Shown: positions 1 through 6,680 of the stretch, piece by piece
Layout: each line of letters begins with the position of its first letter
Position numbering within the stretch: the stretch's first letter is position 1
DNA from: Candidatus Puniceispirillum sp.
GTDB taxonomy: Bacteria > Pseudomonadota > Alphaproteobacteria > Puniceispirillales > Puniceispirillaceae
Direction of reading: 5' to 3'
DNA: 6,959 bases
Assembly: GCA_016780525.1 (NCBI GenBank)
Contig: JADHLR010000084.1
Location: 1-6,959 of the forward strand
Translations under genes and position numbers: made by a program
Notes under the pieces: generated by a model
The model's database searches: none
What the model was told of the DNA's origin: nothing
Seen by the model: the letters and a program-made list of their open reading frames with translations, nothing else

Positions 1-354
1 AGCATTAATGATGAGATGCTTAAGCGTGCGGTGAATGTCGGGTTTTCTGGCGGTGAGAAAAAACGCTATGAAATCTTGCAGATGGCGCTGCTTGAACCGC
101 AGCTGGCGGTGCTTGATGAAACCGATTCCGGGCTTGATGTTGATGCGCTGAAAATCGTCTCTGAAGGTGTGAATATGTTGCGCGACGCACAGCGCAGCAT
201 GCTGGTGATTACCCATTACCAGCGTCTGTTAAACCATATTGTACCGGATTATGTGCATATTCTGGCAAATGGCAAAATCCGTCGGTCGGGCGGCAAGGAA
301 TTGGCCTTAGAGGTAGAGGAGTCAGGTTATGCCGGAATCGATGATGCAGCCTGA
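1..354 (+). CDS. sufC: SufC, Fe-S assembly ATPase (5' truncated)
   Basis: This is the C-terminal part of SufC, the cytosolic ABC-type ATPase that powers the SufBCD scaffold on which Fe-S clusters are built. Reading frame 1 is open from the first base, so the gene enters from outside the window. About 117 residues of the roughly 250 usual for the family are visible. The ABC signature FSGGEKK lies at nt 43-63. Walker B (LAVLDE) lies at nt 103-120 and is followed by the D-loop SGLD. The switch histidine of ITHYQR is at nt 214-216. The phrases LKRAVNVGFSGGEKKR, DETDSGLDVDALK and THYQRLLNHI are diagnostic for SufC rather than for a transporter ATPase. The ATG at nt 16 is internal to the protein and is not the real start. 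The 3' end overlaps sufD by 26 bp, which suggests translational coupling. Confidence 0.96.
   Translation, partial: SINDEMLKRAVNVGFSGGEKKRYEILQMALLEPQLAVLDETDSGLDVDALKIVSEGVNMLRDAQRSMLVITHYQRLLNHIVPDYVHILANGKIRRSGGKELALEVEESGYAGIDDAA
315..321 (+). promoter_or_regulatory. Ribosome binding site of sufD
   Basis: The purine stretch AGAGGAG lies inside the end of sufC and sits 7 nt before the ATG at 329. It supports that ATG over the tandem ATGs at 341 and 344. Confidence 0.65.
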
Positions 355-1573
355 TTTGCAGGACGTAGCCCCAGTTCAGGGCGTGCGTGCGTCGGCGCTG
401 GCACGCTGGCAGGAACGCGGCTGGCCGGGGCCAAAAGCGGAAGCATGGCGGTTTACCCGGCTGGCGTCGCTCGATAAATTATCGTTGCGGCCGGCCGATG
501 CCAGCCTGTCGGCGGGGATGCAGGATATTGCGGCTGCTGGCATGCCAGCGGCGGCGCATGTGATCCGCTTTCATCACGGGGTGCTTGTCGATGCGAGTTT
601 GCAAGGGGCGCCAGATGGCGTGACGTTGCGCCGGCTTGATGAGGCGGGTTTGACCCAGATGCTCGATCTGTTGCCGGCTGATCACCCGGTCACCGATTTA
701 TCAATGGCGGCGATGACCAGCGGTTTATTGGTTGATGTGGCGGCTGGTGCAAAAGTGACGACGCCGATCATTTTGATGTTTACCGGTGACAGCGAGGCGG
801 TATCAACGCATCCGGTGGTGCTGTTGCGCGTTGGTGCGGCGGCCGAGGCTGTTGTTGCCGATTGGCACCAGAGCACGGTTGGCCTGTCGGCACCCTTGCT
901 TGGCATTGATATCGCTGACAAGGCGCGTTTGGATTATGCCAAAATTCAGTCAGATGGTGCGGCGACAACGCATCTCGCGGCAACCGGAATAAAGATGGGC
1001 GAAAATGCCGTGCTTGACGGGTTTCAGCTGTCTGTCGGTGGCTGTCTGGCACGCCTCGAGGCACATGTTGAGCTGGCAGCGGAATCGTCTGATTGCCGGT
1101 TATCGGCGATTTATCTTGGGCGTAACAGCCAACATCATGACATCACCACGAATATGACACATGCGTTTGGCCATTGTCAGTCAAACCAGATTATTCGCGG
1201 GGTGCTGGATGATTCGGCGCGTGGGGTGTTTCAGGGCAAGGTGCATGTTGCGCAGAATGCACAGAAAACCGATGGTCAGCAGATGAGCCGCGCCTTGTTG
1301 CTGTCGCGCAAAGCCGAGGCTGATGCCAAGCCGGAACTGGAAATCTATGCTGATGACGTGATTTGTGCGCATGGTGCGACGGTGGGCGAGCTTGACGAGA
1401 CCCAGCTATTCTATCTGACCAGTCGCGGTATTTCACGCGATGTGGCGCGCGCCATGCTGATTTCGGCGTTTCTCGATGATGCCGTTGATATGATCGAAAA
1501 TGCGGATCTGGCGGCGTTGTTGCGTCCCATAGTCACCGACTGGATGCAGGCACAAAAAAGGAATGATGCATGA
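329..1573 (+). CDS. sufD: SufD, Fe-S cluster scaffold subunit
   Basis: SufD forms the cytosolic SufBC2D scaffold with SufB and SufC and is needed for iron entry and de novo cluster assembly. The 414-residue length is normal for SufD. The N-terminal part contains the typical W-x-x-x-G-WPGPKAEAWRFTRL segment. It is followed by the repetitive beta-helix core and a C-terminal helical region ending in SRGISRDVARAMLISAF, a stretch shared by SufB and SufD. The conserved C-x-H in DVICAHGATVG is present as Cys346 and His348. By alignment these match the Cys358/His360 pair described in E. coli SufD, where the histidine contributes to cluster formation. The start at 329 is chosen for its well-placed Shine-Dalgarno sequence. 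The gene overlaps sufC by 26 bp and its TGA overlaps the sufS ATG. SufB is the only close alternative, but the short N-terminus and the position between sufC and sufS favour SufD. Confidence 0.95.
   Translation: MPESMMQPDLQDVAPVQGVRASALARWQERGWPGPKAEAWRFTRLASLDKLSLRPADASLSAGMQDIAAAGMPAAAHVIRFHHGVLVDASLQGAPDGVTLRRLDEAGLTQMLDLLPADHPVTDLSMAAMTSGLLVDVAAGAKVTTPIILMFTGDSEAVSTHPVVLLRVGAAAEAVVADWHQSTVGLSAPLLGIDIADKARLDYAKIQSDGAATTHLAATGIKMGENAVLDGFQLSVGGCLARLEAHVELAAESSDCRLSAIYLGRNSQHHDITTNMTHAFGHCQSNQIIRGVLDDSARGVFQGKVHVAQNAQKTDGQQMSRALLLSRKAEADAKPELEIYADDVICAHGATVGELDETQLFYLTSRGISRDVARAMLISAFLDDAVDMIENADLAALLRPIVTDWMQAQKRNDA
1558..1563 (+). promoter_or_regulatory. Ribosome binding site of sufS
   Basis: AAGGAA follows an A-rich run near the end of sufD and ends 6 nt before the ATG at 1570. 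It supports that start over the in-frame ATG four codons later. Confidence 0.6.
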
Positions 1574-2823
1574 CCAACCCAATGGCCACAGCCCCCGCAC
1601 AGCCGGTTTATGACGTCGATAAAATCCGCGCAGATTTTCCCATCCTGTCGCGGCAGGTGAATGGCAAACCGTTGGTGTATCTTGACTCGGCGGCATCTGC
1701 GCAAAAGCCAAACCAGGTGATTGAAGCGCTGGTGGCGGCCTATCAGGACACCTATTCAAACGTGCATCGGGGGTTGCATTTCCTGTCAGAGGCGTCAACC
1801 GATGCCTATGAGGCGGTGCGTGGCAAAGTTGCAGATTTTATCGGCGCTGCATCGGGTGACGAAATCGTGTTGACCGCTGGTGCCACCATGTCGCTGAATC
1901 TGATTGCACACAGCTGGGCATTGCCGCGGCTACAGGCTGGTGATGAAATTTTGCTGAGCATTGCCGAGCATCACGCCAATATTGTGCCATGGCAAATGGT
2001 AGCGGAAAAAACCGGTGCTGTTGTGCGTGCCTTTCCGATGGAGACAGATGGCAGTTTCCGCATGAGTGCGATGACCGATATGATCTCGGCGAAAACGCGC
2101 ATCATATCGATCCCGCATGTGTCGAATGTTTTGGGAACGGTGTTTCCGGTGGCGGAAATTGCCAGACATGCGCGGGCTGTCGGTGCCTTGCTGGTGGTTG
2201 ACGGCTGTCAGGGTGTTGTCCATATGCCGGTCGATGTGCAGGCGCTGGGGGCTGATTTTTATGTGTTTTCGGCGCATAAATTATATGGGCCAAATGGCGT
2301 TGGTGTGTTGTGGGGACGGGCTGATATTCTGGCTGAGATGCCGCCATTTTTGGGGGGCGGCGATATGATTGATCGGGTGACGATCGAACGCAGCACCTAT
2401 GCCGAACCACCGCAAAGATTTGAAGCCGGCACCCCGGCAATTGCCGAAACCATCGCGCTTGGCGCGGCGATCGATTATGTGTCGCAAATCGGTATGGCGC
2501 AGATCCGCGCGCATGAGCAGGACATTCTGTCCTATGCGCATCAGCGGCTGTCAGCTGTTGAGGGGCTGCGTCTGATTGGCACCGCCGCCGGCAAATCCGG
2601 CGTGGTATCATTCACCATGGACAGTGCGCATCCACATGATATTTCGACAATTATCGATAATGATGGTGTTGCGATTCGGGCGGGGCATCACTGTGCGCAA
2701 CCTTTGATGGATTTTCTTGGCTTGCCATCGACGGCGCGTGCGTCTGTTGGTGTATATTCGACAAAACAGGAATTTGACGTATTGGCAACAGCACTGGAAA
2801 AAGTAAACCGGATTTTTGGTTAG
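1570..2823 (+). CDS. sufS: SufS, group II cysteine desulfurase
   Basis: SufS is a PLP-dependent enzyme that removes sulfur from L-cysteine, giving alanine and an enzyme-bound persulfide that feeds SufBCD. The 417-residue length is usual. The N-terminus shows the SufS pattern IRADFPIL followed by LVYLDSAASAQKP. His134-His135 in AEHHANIVPWQ stack on or bind the cofactor. Lys237 in FSAHKLYGPNGVG is the Schiff-base lysine. Cys375 in the RAGHHCAQPLM loop is the persulfide cysteine. This short RAGHHC loop is the mark of the group II (SufS/CsdA) class, as opposed to IscS/NifS. Group II enzymes normally work with a sulfur acceptor of the SufE or SufU type, and none is encoded in this window. The gene is coupled to sufD by an ATGA overlap, and the next gene starts 36 bp after its stop. 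Confidence 0.97.
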   Translation: MTNPMATAPAQPVYDVDKIRADFPILSRQVNGKPLVYLDSAASAQKPNQVIEALVAAYQDTYSNVHRGLHFLSEASTDAYEAVRGKVADFIGAASGDEIVLTAGATMSLNLIAHSWALPRLQAGDEILLSIAEHHANIVPWQMVAEKTGAVVRAFPMETDGSFRMSAMTDMISAKTRIISIPHVSNVLGTVFPVAEIARHARAVGALLVVDGCQGVVHMPVDVQALGADFYVFSAHKLYGPNGVGVLWGRADILAEMPPFLGGGDMIDRVTIERSTYAEPPQRFEAGTPAIAETIALGAAIDYVSQIGMAQIRAHEQDILSYAHQRLSAVEGLRLIGTAAGKSGVVSFTMDSAHPHDISTIIDNDGVAIRAGHHCAQPLMDFLGLPSTARASVGVYSTKQEFDVLATALEKVNRIFG

Positions 2824-2859
2824 AACCGGTGCCTGCCTTGGCCGAAGGAACAAAAAGCG

Positions 2860-3279
2860 ATGAAAGAGCAGAAACAGACCGCACAGTTGGATGACGGGCC
2901 GGGGCTGGATGCTTTTCTGCCGGATACCAGCCAGGGCTATATTGCGCGGGCTGGCGCGGCGTTGGTAGACGCCGTTGGCCCGGCGGATGCTATTATTGTT
3001 GAAGATGCGTTAAAAACCGTTCACGATCCAGAAATTCCGGTTAATATATTCGATCTGGGGCTGATTTATGATGTCGATCGTCGCCCCAATGGGGATGTAT
3101 ATATCACCATGTCCCTGACCGCACCGGGGTGTCCGGTGGCTGGCGAAATGCCCGGACAGGTGGCGGCTGCGGTTGCGGCGGCTGATGGTGTCGGCGAAGT
3201 CTCGGTCGAACTGGTCTGGTCGCCACCTTGGACGCCGGAACGCATGAGTGACGATGCGCGTTTGGCGCTGGATTTTTAA
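2860..3279 (+). CDS. sufT: SufT-like MIP18/DUF59 Fe-S assembly protein
   Basis: This 139-residue protein contains a MIP18-family (DUF59) domain from about residue 44 to the end. The domain is recognised by HDPEIPVNIFDLGLIYDV (residues 55-72) and by LTAPGCP with the conserved Cys91. Proteins of this family in suf operons act as accessory factors in Fe-S protein maturation; the eukaryotic relatives are CIA factors. The first 40 or so residues are acidic and Ala-rich, contain no motif I recognise, and form an extension before the domain. The start at 2860 has AAGGA at 2845-2849, 10 nt upstream. The gene lies between sufS and an A-type carrier, the usual alphaproteobacterial arrangement as I recall it. 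The family and the suf role are secure, but the precise biochemical step is not visible in the sequence. Confidence 0.92.
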   Translation: MKEQKQTAQLDDGPGLDAFLPDTSQGYIARAGAALVDAVGPADAIIVEDALKTVHDPEIPVNIFDLGLIYDVDRRPNGDVYITMSLTAPGCPVAGEMPGQVAAAVAAADGVGEVSVELVWSPPWTPERMSDDARLALDF

Positions 3280-3297
3280 TGAACGGCATCGCTTGCT

Positions 3298-3301
3298 GGA
3301 G
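3298..3301 (+). promoter_or_regulatory. Ribosome binding site that sets the sufA start
   Basis: GGAG lies 6 nt before the ATG at 3308. The same frame is open back to an ATG at 3248, inside the preceding gene. The residues that extension would add are Trp/Arg-rich and unlike the family, so the 3308 start is preferred. Confidence 0.65.
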
Positions 3302-3307
3302 ATAACT

Positions 3308-3664
3308 ATGCAATTTGACCCAACAAAACCAGTCGTCACGCTGACCGATGCCGCCGCATTGCATGTGCGCCAGTTAATGGAGCAGGCCGATAGCGATGTC
3401 GTCGGGGTGCGCATTGGCGTCAAAACAGCAGGGTGTTCGGGCATGCAATATGATGTGCAGTTTGCCACCGAGCAAAAGCCCTTTGAGGATAAGGTAGAAC
3501 AAAAAGGCGTGACGGTTTTTATTGACCCCACCGCGGTGATGTTCCTGATCGGGTCTGAAATGGACTGGCAGGAAGATAAATTTGCCGCGCGATTTGTGTT
3601 TAATAATCCCAATGAAATTGCCCGCTGCGGATGTGGTGAGAGCTTTTCAGTCGCGCCCTCCTGA
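3308..3664 (+). CDS. sufA: SufA/IscA-type A-type Fe-S carrier
   Basis: This 118-residue HesB/IscA family protein binds Fe-S clusters and passes them to apoproteins. The three ligand cysteines are present: Cys43 in KTAGCSGMQY, and Cys107 and Cys109 in RCGCGESF. The Cys43-Cys107 spacing of 63 intervening residues is canonical. The N-terminus VTLTDAAALHVRQLM matches the family's first helix. The start at 3308 is chosen for its Shine-Dalgarno sequence and for the normal family length. The longer frame from 3248 would add 20 atypical residues and overlap the previous gene by 32 bp. The position at the end of the suf genes argues for SufA, although ErpA- and IscA-type proteins are hard to separate by sequence alone. 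It is probably the last gene of the suf unit proper. Confidence 0.94.
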   Translation: MQFDPTKPVVTLTDAAALHVRQLMEQADSDVVGVRIGVKTAGCSGMQYDVQFATEQKPFEDKVEQKGVTVFIDPTAVMFLIGSEMDWQEDKFAARFVFNNPNEIARCGCGESFSVAPS

Positions 3665-3665
3665 T

Positions 3666-3688
3666 AACCGCACCTTTGGTGCCGTTTT
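3666..3688 (+). terminator. Weak hairpin between sufA and the exporter gene
   Basis: GCACC (3670-3674) and GGTGC (3678-3682) form a 5-bp stem around TTT. Three more pairs (AAC with GTT) flank a single C-C mismatch. The T-run at 3685-3688 is only four bases and partly belongs to the stem. It could act as a leaky terminator or a processing site that separates the suf genes from the exporter gene. The stem is short, so it is only a candidate. Confidence 0.25.
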
Positions 3689-3720
3689 GCCAATCATTTA
3701 TGTGAAAGACTGACAATAAC

Positions 3721-5607
3721 ATGTCTCAGGCTGCTTGGCGTAAGACCATCGGATTGCTTGGCGAACTGATGCGCTATACCGCGCCGCGCGGTAACCGGCG
3801 CATTCGGCTTCGTATCGCCGCGGCATTTGGCTGTCTGGTGGCGTCAAAAGGCGCCAATATGCTGACCCCGTTGCTGTATGGTGCGGCTGTTGATCTGGTG
3901 AATGGCAGCTCTGGATTTGCCATGAAGGCATTGGTGTTTCTGGTGGGCGGCTATGCCTTGGCGCGGCTTGGCCAGCAAATATTTGCCGAGGCCAAGCAAT
4001 ATCTTTTTGCCAAAGTGGCACAGCGGGCGGTGCGCGGTGCGGCGATGCATGCGTTTCAATATCTGCATAGCTTGTCGCTGAAATTCCACATGGATCGCCA
4101 GACTGGTGGCATGACACGGGCCATCGACCGCGGCGCCAAAGGCATCGAATTTATGCTGACCATCGCATTCTTTGAGGTGTTGCCGCTATTCGTTGAAGTG
4201 TTCTTTGTTAGTGTGATTTTATGGAGCTTGTTTGGCTGGATGTACGCCGCCGCGACCTTTATCACGGTGCTGCTCTATATTTATTTTACGGTTCGGGTAA
4301 CCGAATGGCGTATCCGCTTTCGGCGTGCCATGAATACCGCTGATGAGGCCGCGGCAACACGCGCGGTGGATTCCTTCCTAAACTACGAAACTGTCAAATA
4401 TTTCAATGCTGAAGAGACAGAGGCCAATCGCTATGATGAGGCCATGAAGACATATGAAACGATGGCGGTGAAATCAACCACATCGCTGTCTGTGGTCAAT
4501 ATCGGGCAAGGCGCGATTATTGCTGCCGGCTTGATGATCATGATGACGATGGCTGGTTTTGATATTCAAAACGGGCATTTGACAATTGGTGATTTTGTGG
4601 CGGTCAACACTTATTTATTACAGCTCTATCTGCCGTTGAATTTTTTGGGGTGGGTGTATCGTGAATTACGCCAGGCGCTTGTTGATATGGAGCGCATGTT
4701 CGGCCTGTTCGACGAAAAGCCCGATGTTGCCGATCGCGATGACGCCAAACCATTGATTGTGTCAGGTGGTGATCTGGTGTTTGACAATGTGCATTTCAGC
4801 TATGGTGAGCGTCATATTTTAAAGGGTGTCAGCTTTCGCGTTCCGGCGGGAAAACGGGTGGCTATTGTGGGGCCGAGTGGGTCGGGCAAAACCACTATTT
4901 CCCGCCTGTTATTTCGCTTTTATGATCCGCAGTCCGGGTCGGTTCGGCTTGATGGACAGGATTTGCGTGCGGTGACACAAAATAGCCTACGCGCGGCGAT
5001 TGCGGTGGTGCCACAGGACGCGGTGATGTTTAACGCGTCTATCGGTTATAATATCGGCTATGGCCGCAGTGGTGCGACCGAGGCGGAGATTGCGCATGCG
5101 GCGAAACTTGCGGCCATCGACGGGTTTATCAGCAAGCTTCCACAAGGCTATGAAACGATGGTGGGCGAGCGCGGTTTGAAATTGTCGGGCGGTGAAAAGC
5201 AGCGTGTCGCCATCGCCCGGGCGATTCTCAAAAAACCATCGGTATTTCTTTTTGATGAGGCCACATCGGCACTTGATAGCCGTACCGAAAAAGACATTCA
5301 GCAGGCACTTGACGAGGTATCCGAAAATCAAACCACCTTGATGATTGCCCACCGCCTGTCAACAATCATTCATGCGGATGAAATCATCGTGCTGAGTGAG
5401 GGCGAGGTTGTCGAGCGTGGTACACACCAGCATCTGATGCGGCAACAGGGCCTCTATAATGCCATGTGGCAGCGTCAATCTGCCGGATTTACCGATACCA
5501 CCATCAGTGCCACCAGTGCGACCAGTGCGACCAGTGCGACCAGTGCCACCAGTACCAGTGCCGCATCGGCGACCGATCCATTACAGCCGGACAATGCCGC
5601 GTCCTAG
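3721..5607 (+). CDS. atm1: Atm1/ABCB7-type ABC exporter, half-transporter
   Basis: This is an inner-membrane half ABC exporter of 628 residues, with a transmembrane domain fused to an ATPase, expected to work as a homodimer. Membrane helices are visible at roughly residues 35-58, 68-88, 146-168, 170-190, 259-280 and 289-313. The ATPase has Walker A GPSGSGKT (384-391), signature LSGGEKQ (488-494), Walker B VFLFDE with catalytic Glu513, D-loop SALD and switch His544. The phrase FLNYETVKYFNAEE is a hallmark of the Atm1/HMT1 class. Tyr186, Arg197, Arg201, Asn260, Gln263 and Gly310 sit at a constant offset from the glutathione-contacting residues I recall for Novosphingobium Atm1. Export of glutathione-linked sulfur or metal species is therefore likely. 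The position just after the suf genes fits a role connected to Fe-S biogenesis or thiol/metal homeostasis. No strong Shine-Dalgarno sequence precedes the ATG. The last 40 or so residues form an Ala/Thr/Ser tail coded by a tandem repeat. Confidence 0.93.
   Translation: MSQAAWRKTIGLLGELMRYTAPRGNRRIRLRIAAAFGCLVASKGANMLTPLLYGAAVDLVNGSSGFAMKALVFLVGGYALARLGQQIFAEAKQYLFAKVAQRAVRGAAMHAFQYLHSLSLKFHMDRQTGGMTRAIDRGAKGIEFMLTIAFFEVLPLFVEVFFVSVILWSLFGWMYAAATFITVLLYIYFTVRVTEWRIRFRRAMNTADEAAATRAVDSFLNYETVKYFNAEETEANRYDEAMKTYETMAVKSTTSLSVVNIGQGAIIAAGLMIMMTMAGFDIQNGHLTIGDFVAVNTYLLQLYLPLNFLGWVYRELRQALVDMERMFGLFDEKPDVADRDDAKPLIVSGGDLVFDNVHFSYGERHILKGVSFRVPAGKRVAIVGPSGSGKTTISRLLFRFYDPQSGSVRLDGQDLRAVTQNSLRAAIAVVPQDAVMFNASIGYNIGYGRSGATEAEIAHAAKLAAIDGFISKLPQGYETMVGERGLKLSGGEKQRVAIARAILKKPSVFLFDEATSALDSRTEKDIQQALDEVSENQTTLMIAHRLSTIIHADEIIVLSEGEVVERGTHQHLMRQQGLYNAMWQRQSAGFTDTTISATSATSATSATSATSTSAASATDPLQPDNAAS
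5512..5571 (+). repeat. 9-bp tandem repeat in the 3' end of the exporter gene
   Basis: Four perfect copies of ACCAGTGCG occupy 5512-5547. They are followed by ACCAGTGCC (5548-5556), a shortened ACCAGT (5557-5562) and ACCAGTGCC (5563-5571). A degenerate related unit lies just upstream, around 5500-5511. In the exporter frame the unit encodes Thr-Ser-Ala, giving a flexible low-complexity tail after the ATPase domain. Because the unit is three codons long, gain or loss of copies by slippage would keep the frame. Confidence 0.93.
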
Positions 5608-5611
5608 GAGG
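5606..5611 (+). promoter_or_regulatory. Strong ribosome binding site of the hydrolase gene
   Basis: A perfect AGGAGG overlaps the TAG stop of the exporter gene and lies 10 nt before the ATG at 5622. It decides the hydrolase start, because the same frame is open back to about 5460 with a GTG at 5466. Confidence 0.8.
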
Positions 5612-5621
5612 TTTCTATCTG

Positions 5622-6647
5622 ATGTTTGAACGGGCCCGGGCGGCTGGCTTGCCAATGCTTGGCGGCGTAGATTTTTATGTGACATCATCTGGCCGTCAGC
5701 TGCGGGCGCATTACTGGGCGGCGCAGCAGCCAGCGCTTGACCCGGATGACCAGCAGGGGCCGTCGGCTCTATTGCCTGTTGCGCAGGCCAGTTCAGACGC
5801 CGCTACCATTGTGATTCTGCCCGGCTTTACCGAATTTTGCGAAAAATACAGTCAGCATATCCTGCGGCTTCATCAATCCGGGCATAATGTCCTGATTATC
5901 GACTGGCCGGGGCAGGGGCTTTCGGGACATTTGGGGCGCTCTCGGCTGGCTGTTCATTGCGATGATTTCGCTGATTATCTGGATGCTCTGGATGCGGTGA
6001 TTGAGGCCGCCGGGCTTGGCAGTGAAGATTTGATTCTTTTCGGCCATTCAATGGGCGGGCATTTGGCCTTGCGGTATGCAAGCAGGCGCCCATCACAGAT
6101 TCTTGGGGTGATTCTGAGCGCGCCGATGATGGCCCCGCCGGTGATGCCGGTATGGTTAATACGCAGTTTTAGCGCATTTTTGGTTAAGCTGGGGCTGCGC
6201 CATGCCTACCCGCCATTTCACCGGGTTTTGTCGCTGGACTGGGTACGTCATTTCCGGCCGGAAAACCCGCTGACCCGCTATCCGAAAGGCTATGAGTCGC
6301 CCTTTGTCTGGTTTGACGATATGCCTGAATTGCGGCGCAGCGGGCCAACCATTGGCTGGGTCAATGCGGCCTATAGATCGTCGGCCCACTATACATTGAA
6401 CGCTGAATGGCTGGAATCGATTCGGGTTCCGGTGCTGGCATTGGTGGCTGGTGATGAGCGTGTTGTATTTGCGCCGGCGACCGATTACGCGCTGTCACTG
6501 ATGCCGCATGTCGAACGCCATGATTTTGACGGTGCGCGCCATGAGCTGTTGCATGAACTGCCCGAGACAACCGAAGAAATATGGCAGCATATGTCTGCAT
6601 TTATTGATAAAATATGCGCCAGCTATGGCGATCAGTTTGATTTTTAG
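5622..6647 (+). CDS. Alpha/beta hydrolase, lysophospholipase (PldB/MGL-like)
   Basis: This 341-residue serine hydrolase resembles the PldB/monoacylglycerol lipase group, which cleaves acyl esters of lysophospholipids or monoglycerides. The nucleophile elbow GHSMGG has Ser143. The likely catalytic Asp278 is in LVAGDERVV and the likely His307 is in GARHELLHE, so the triad is complete. The motif VILPGFTEFCEKY replaces the HGxxEH oxyanion segment of monoglyceride lipases and resembles the bacterial PldB version. IDWPGQGLSGH is the typical strand-4 region. I see no convincing signal peptide; the N-terminus begins MFERARAAGLPM, so a cytosolic or membrane-associated enzyme is likely. The ATG at 5622 is chosen for the AGGAGG ahead of it. 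The longer in-frame reading from GTG 5466 would add Cys/Gln repeats from the tandem repeat. The gene is probably co-transcribed with the exporter gene. The exact substrate cannot be read from the sequence. Confidence 0.9.
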   Translation: MFERARAAGLPMLGGVDFYVTSSGRQLRAHYWAAQQPALDPDDQQGPSALLPVAQASSDAATIVILPGFTEFCEKYSQHILRLHQSGHNVLIIDWPGQGLSGHLGRSRLAVHCDDFADYLDALDAVIEAAGLGSEDLILFGHSMGGHLALRYASRRPSQILGVILSAPMMAPPVMPVWLIRSFSAFLVKLGLRHAYPPFHRVLSLDWVRHFRPENPLTRYPKGYESPFVWFDDMPELRRSGPTIGWVNAAYRSSAHYTLNAEWLESIRVPVLALVAGDERVVFAPATDYALSLMPHVERHDFDGARHELLHELPETTEEIWQHMSAFIDKICASYGDQFDF

Positions 6648-6680
6648 ACAGATCCGCAGATGCCTCTGTCCCGATATAAG

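Noticed and set aside
2102..2611. A 169-codon open frame on the - strand within sufS
   Set aside because: It is antisense to the sufS core, its composition is rich in Arg, Pro, Gln and His, and it matches no family I recognise.
2809..2830. ACCGG/CCGGT inverted repeat at the end of sufS
   Set aside because: The 5-bp stem has a 14-nt loop and no T-run, which is not enough for a terminator or regulatory hairpin.
3248..3307. Upstream extension of the A-type carrier from the ATG at 3248
   Set aside because: The extra 20 residues are unlike the family and overlap sufT, and a good Shine-Dalgarno sequence marks the ATG at 3308.
3010..3693. A 227-codon open frame on the - strand opposite sufT and sufA
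   Set aside because: It lies entirely opposite two well-identified genes, has no recognisable domain, and is Arg/Ser/Thr-rich in the way expected of an antisense shadow of these codons.
3687..3717. Possible promoter for the exporter gene (TTGCCA and GACAAT)
   Set aside because: The spacing is 19 bp, the -10 match is poor, and the -10 box lies only 3 nt before the ATG.
5512..5571. CRISPR-like array
   Set aside because: The units are 9 bp and directly adjacent with no spacers; this is a coding minisatellite.
5466..5621. Hydrolase start at GTG 5466
   Set aside because: It would add 52 residues of repeat-derived Cys/Gln sequence, while a perfect AGGAGG precedes the ATG at 5622.
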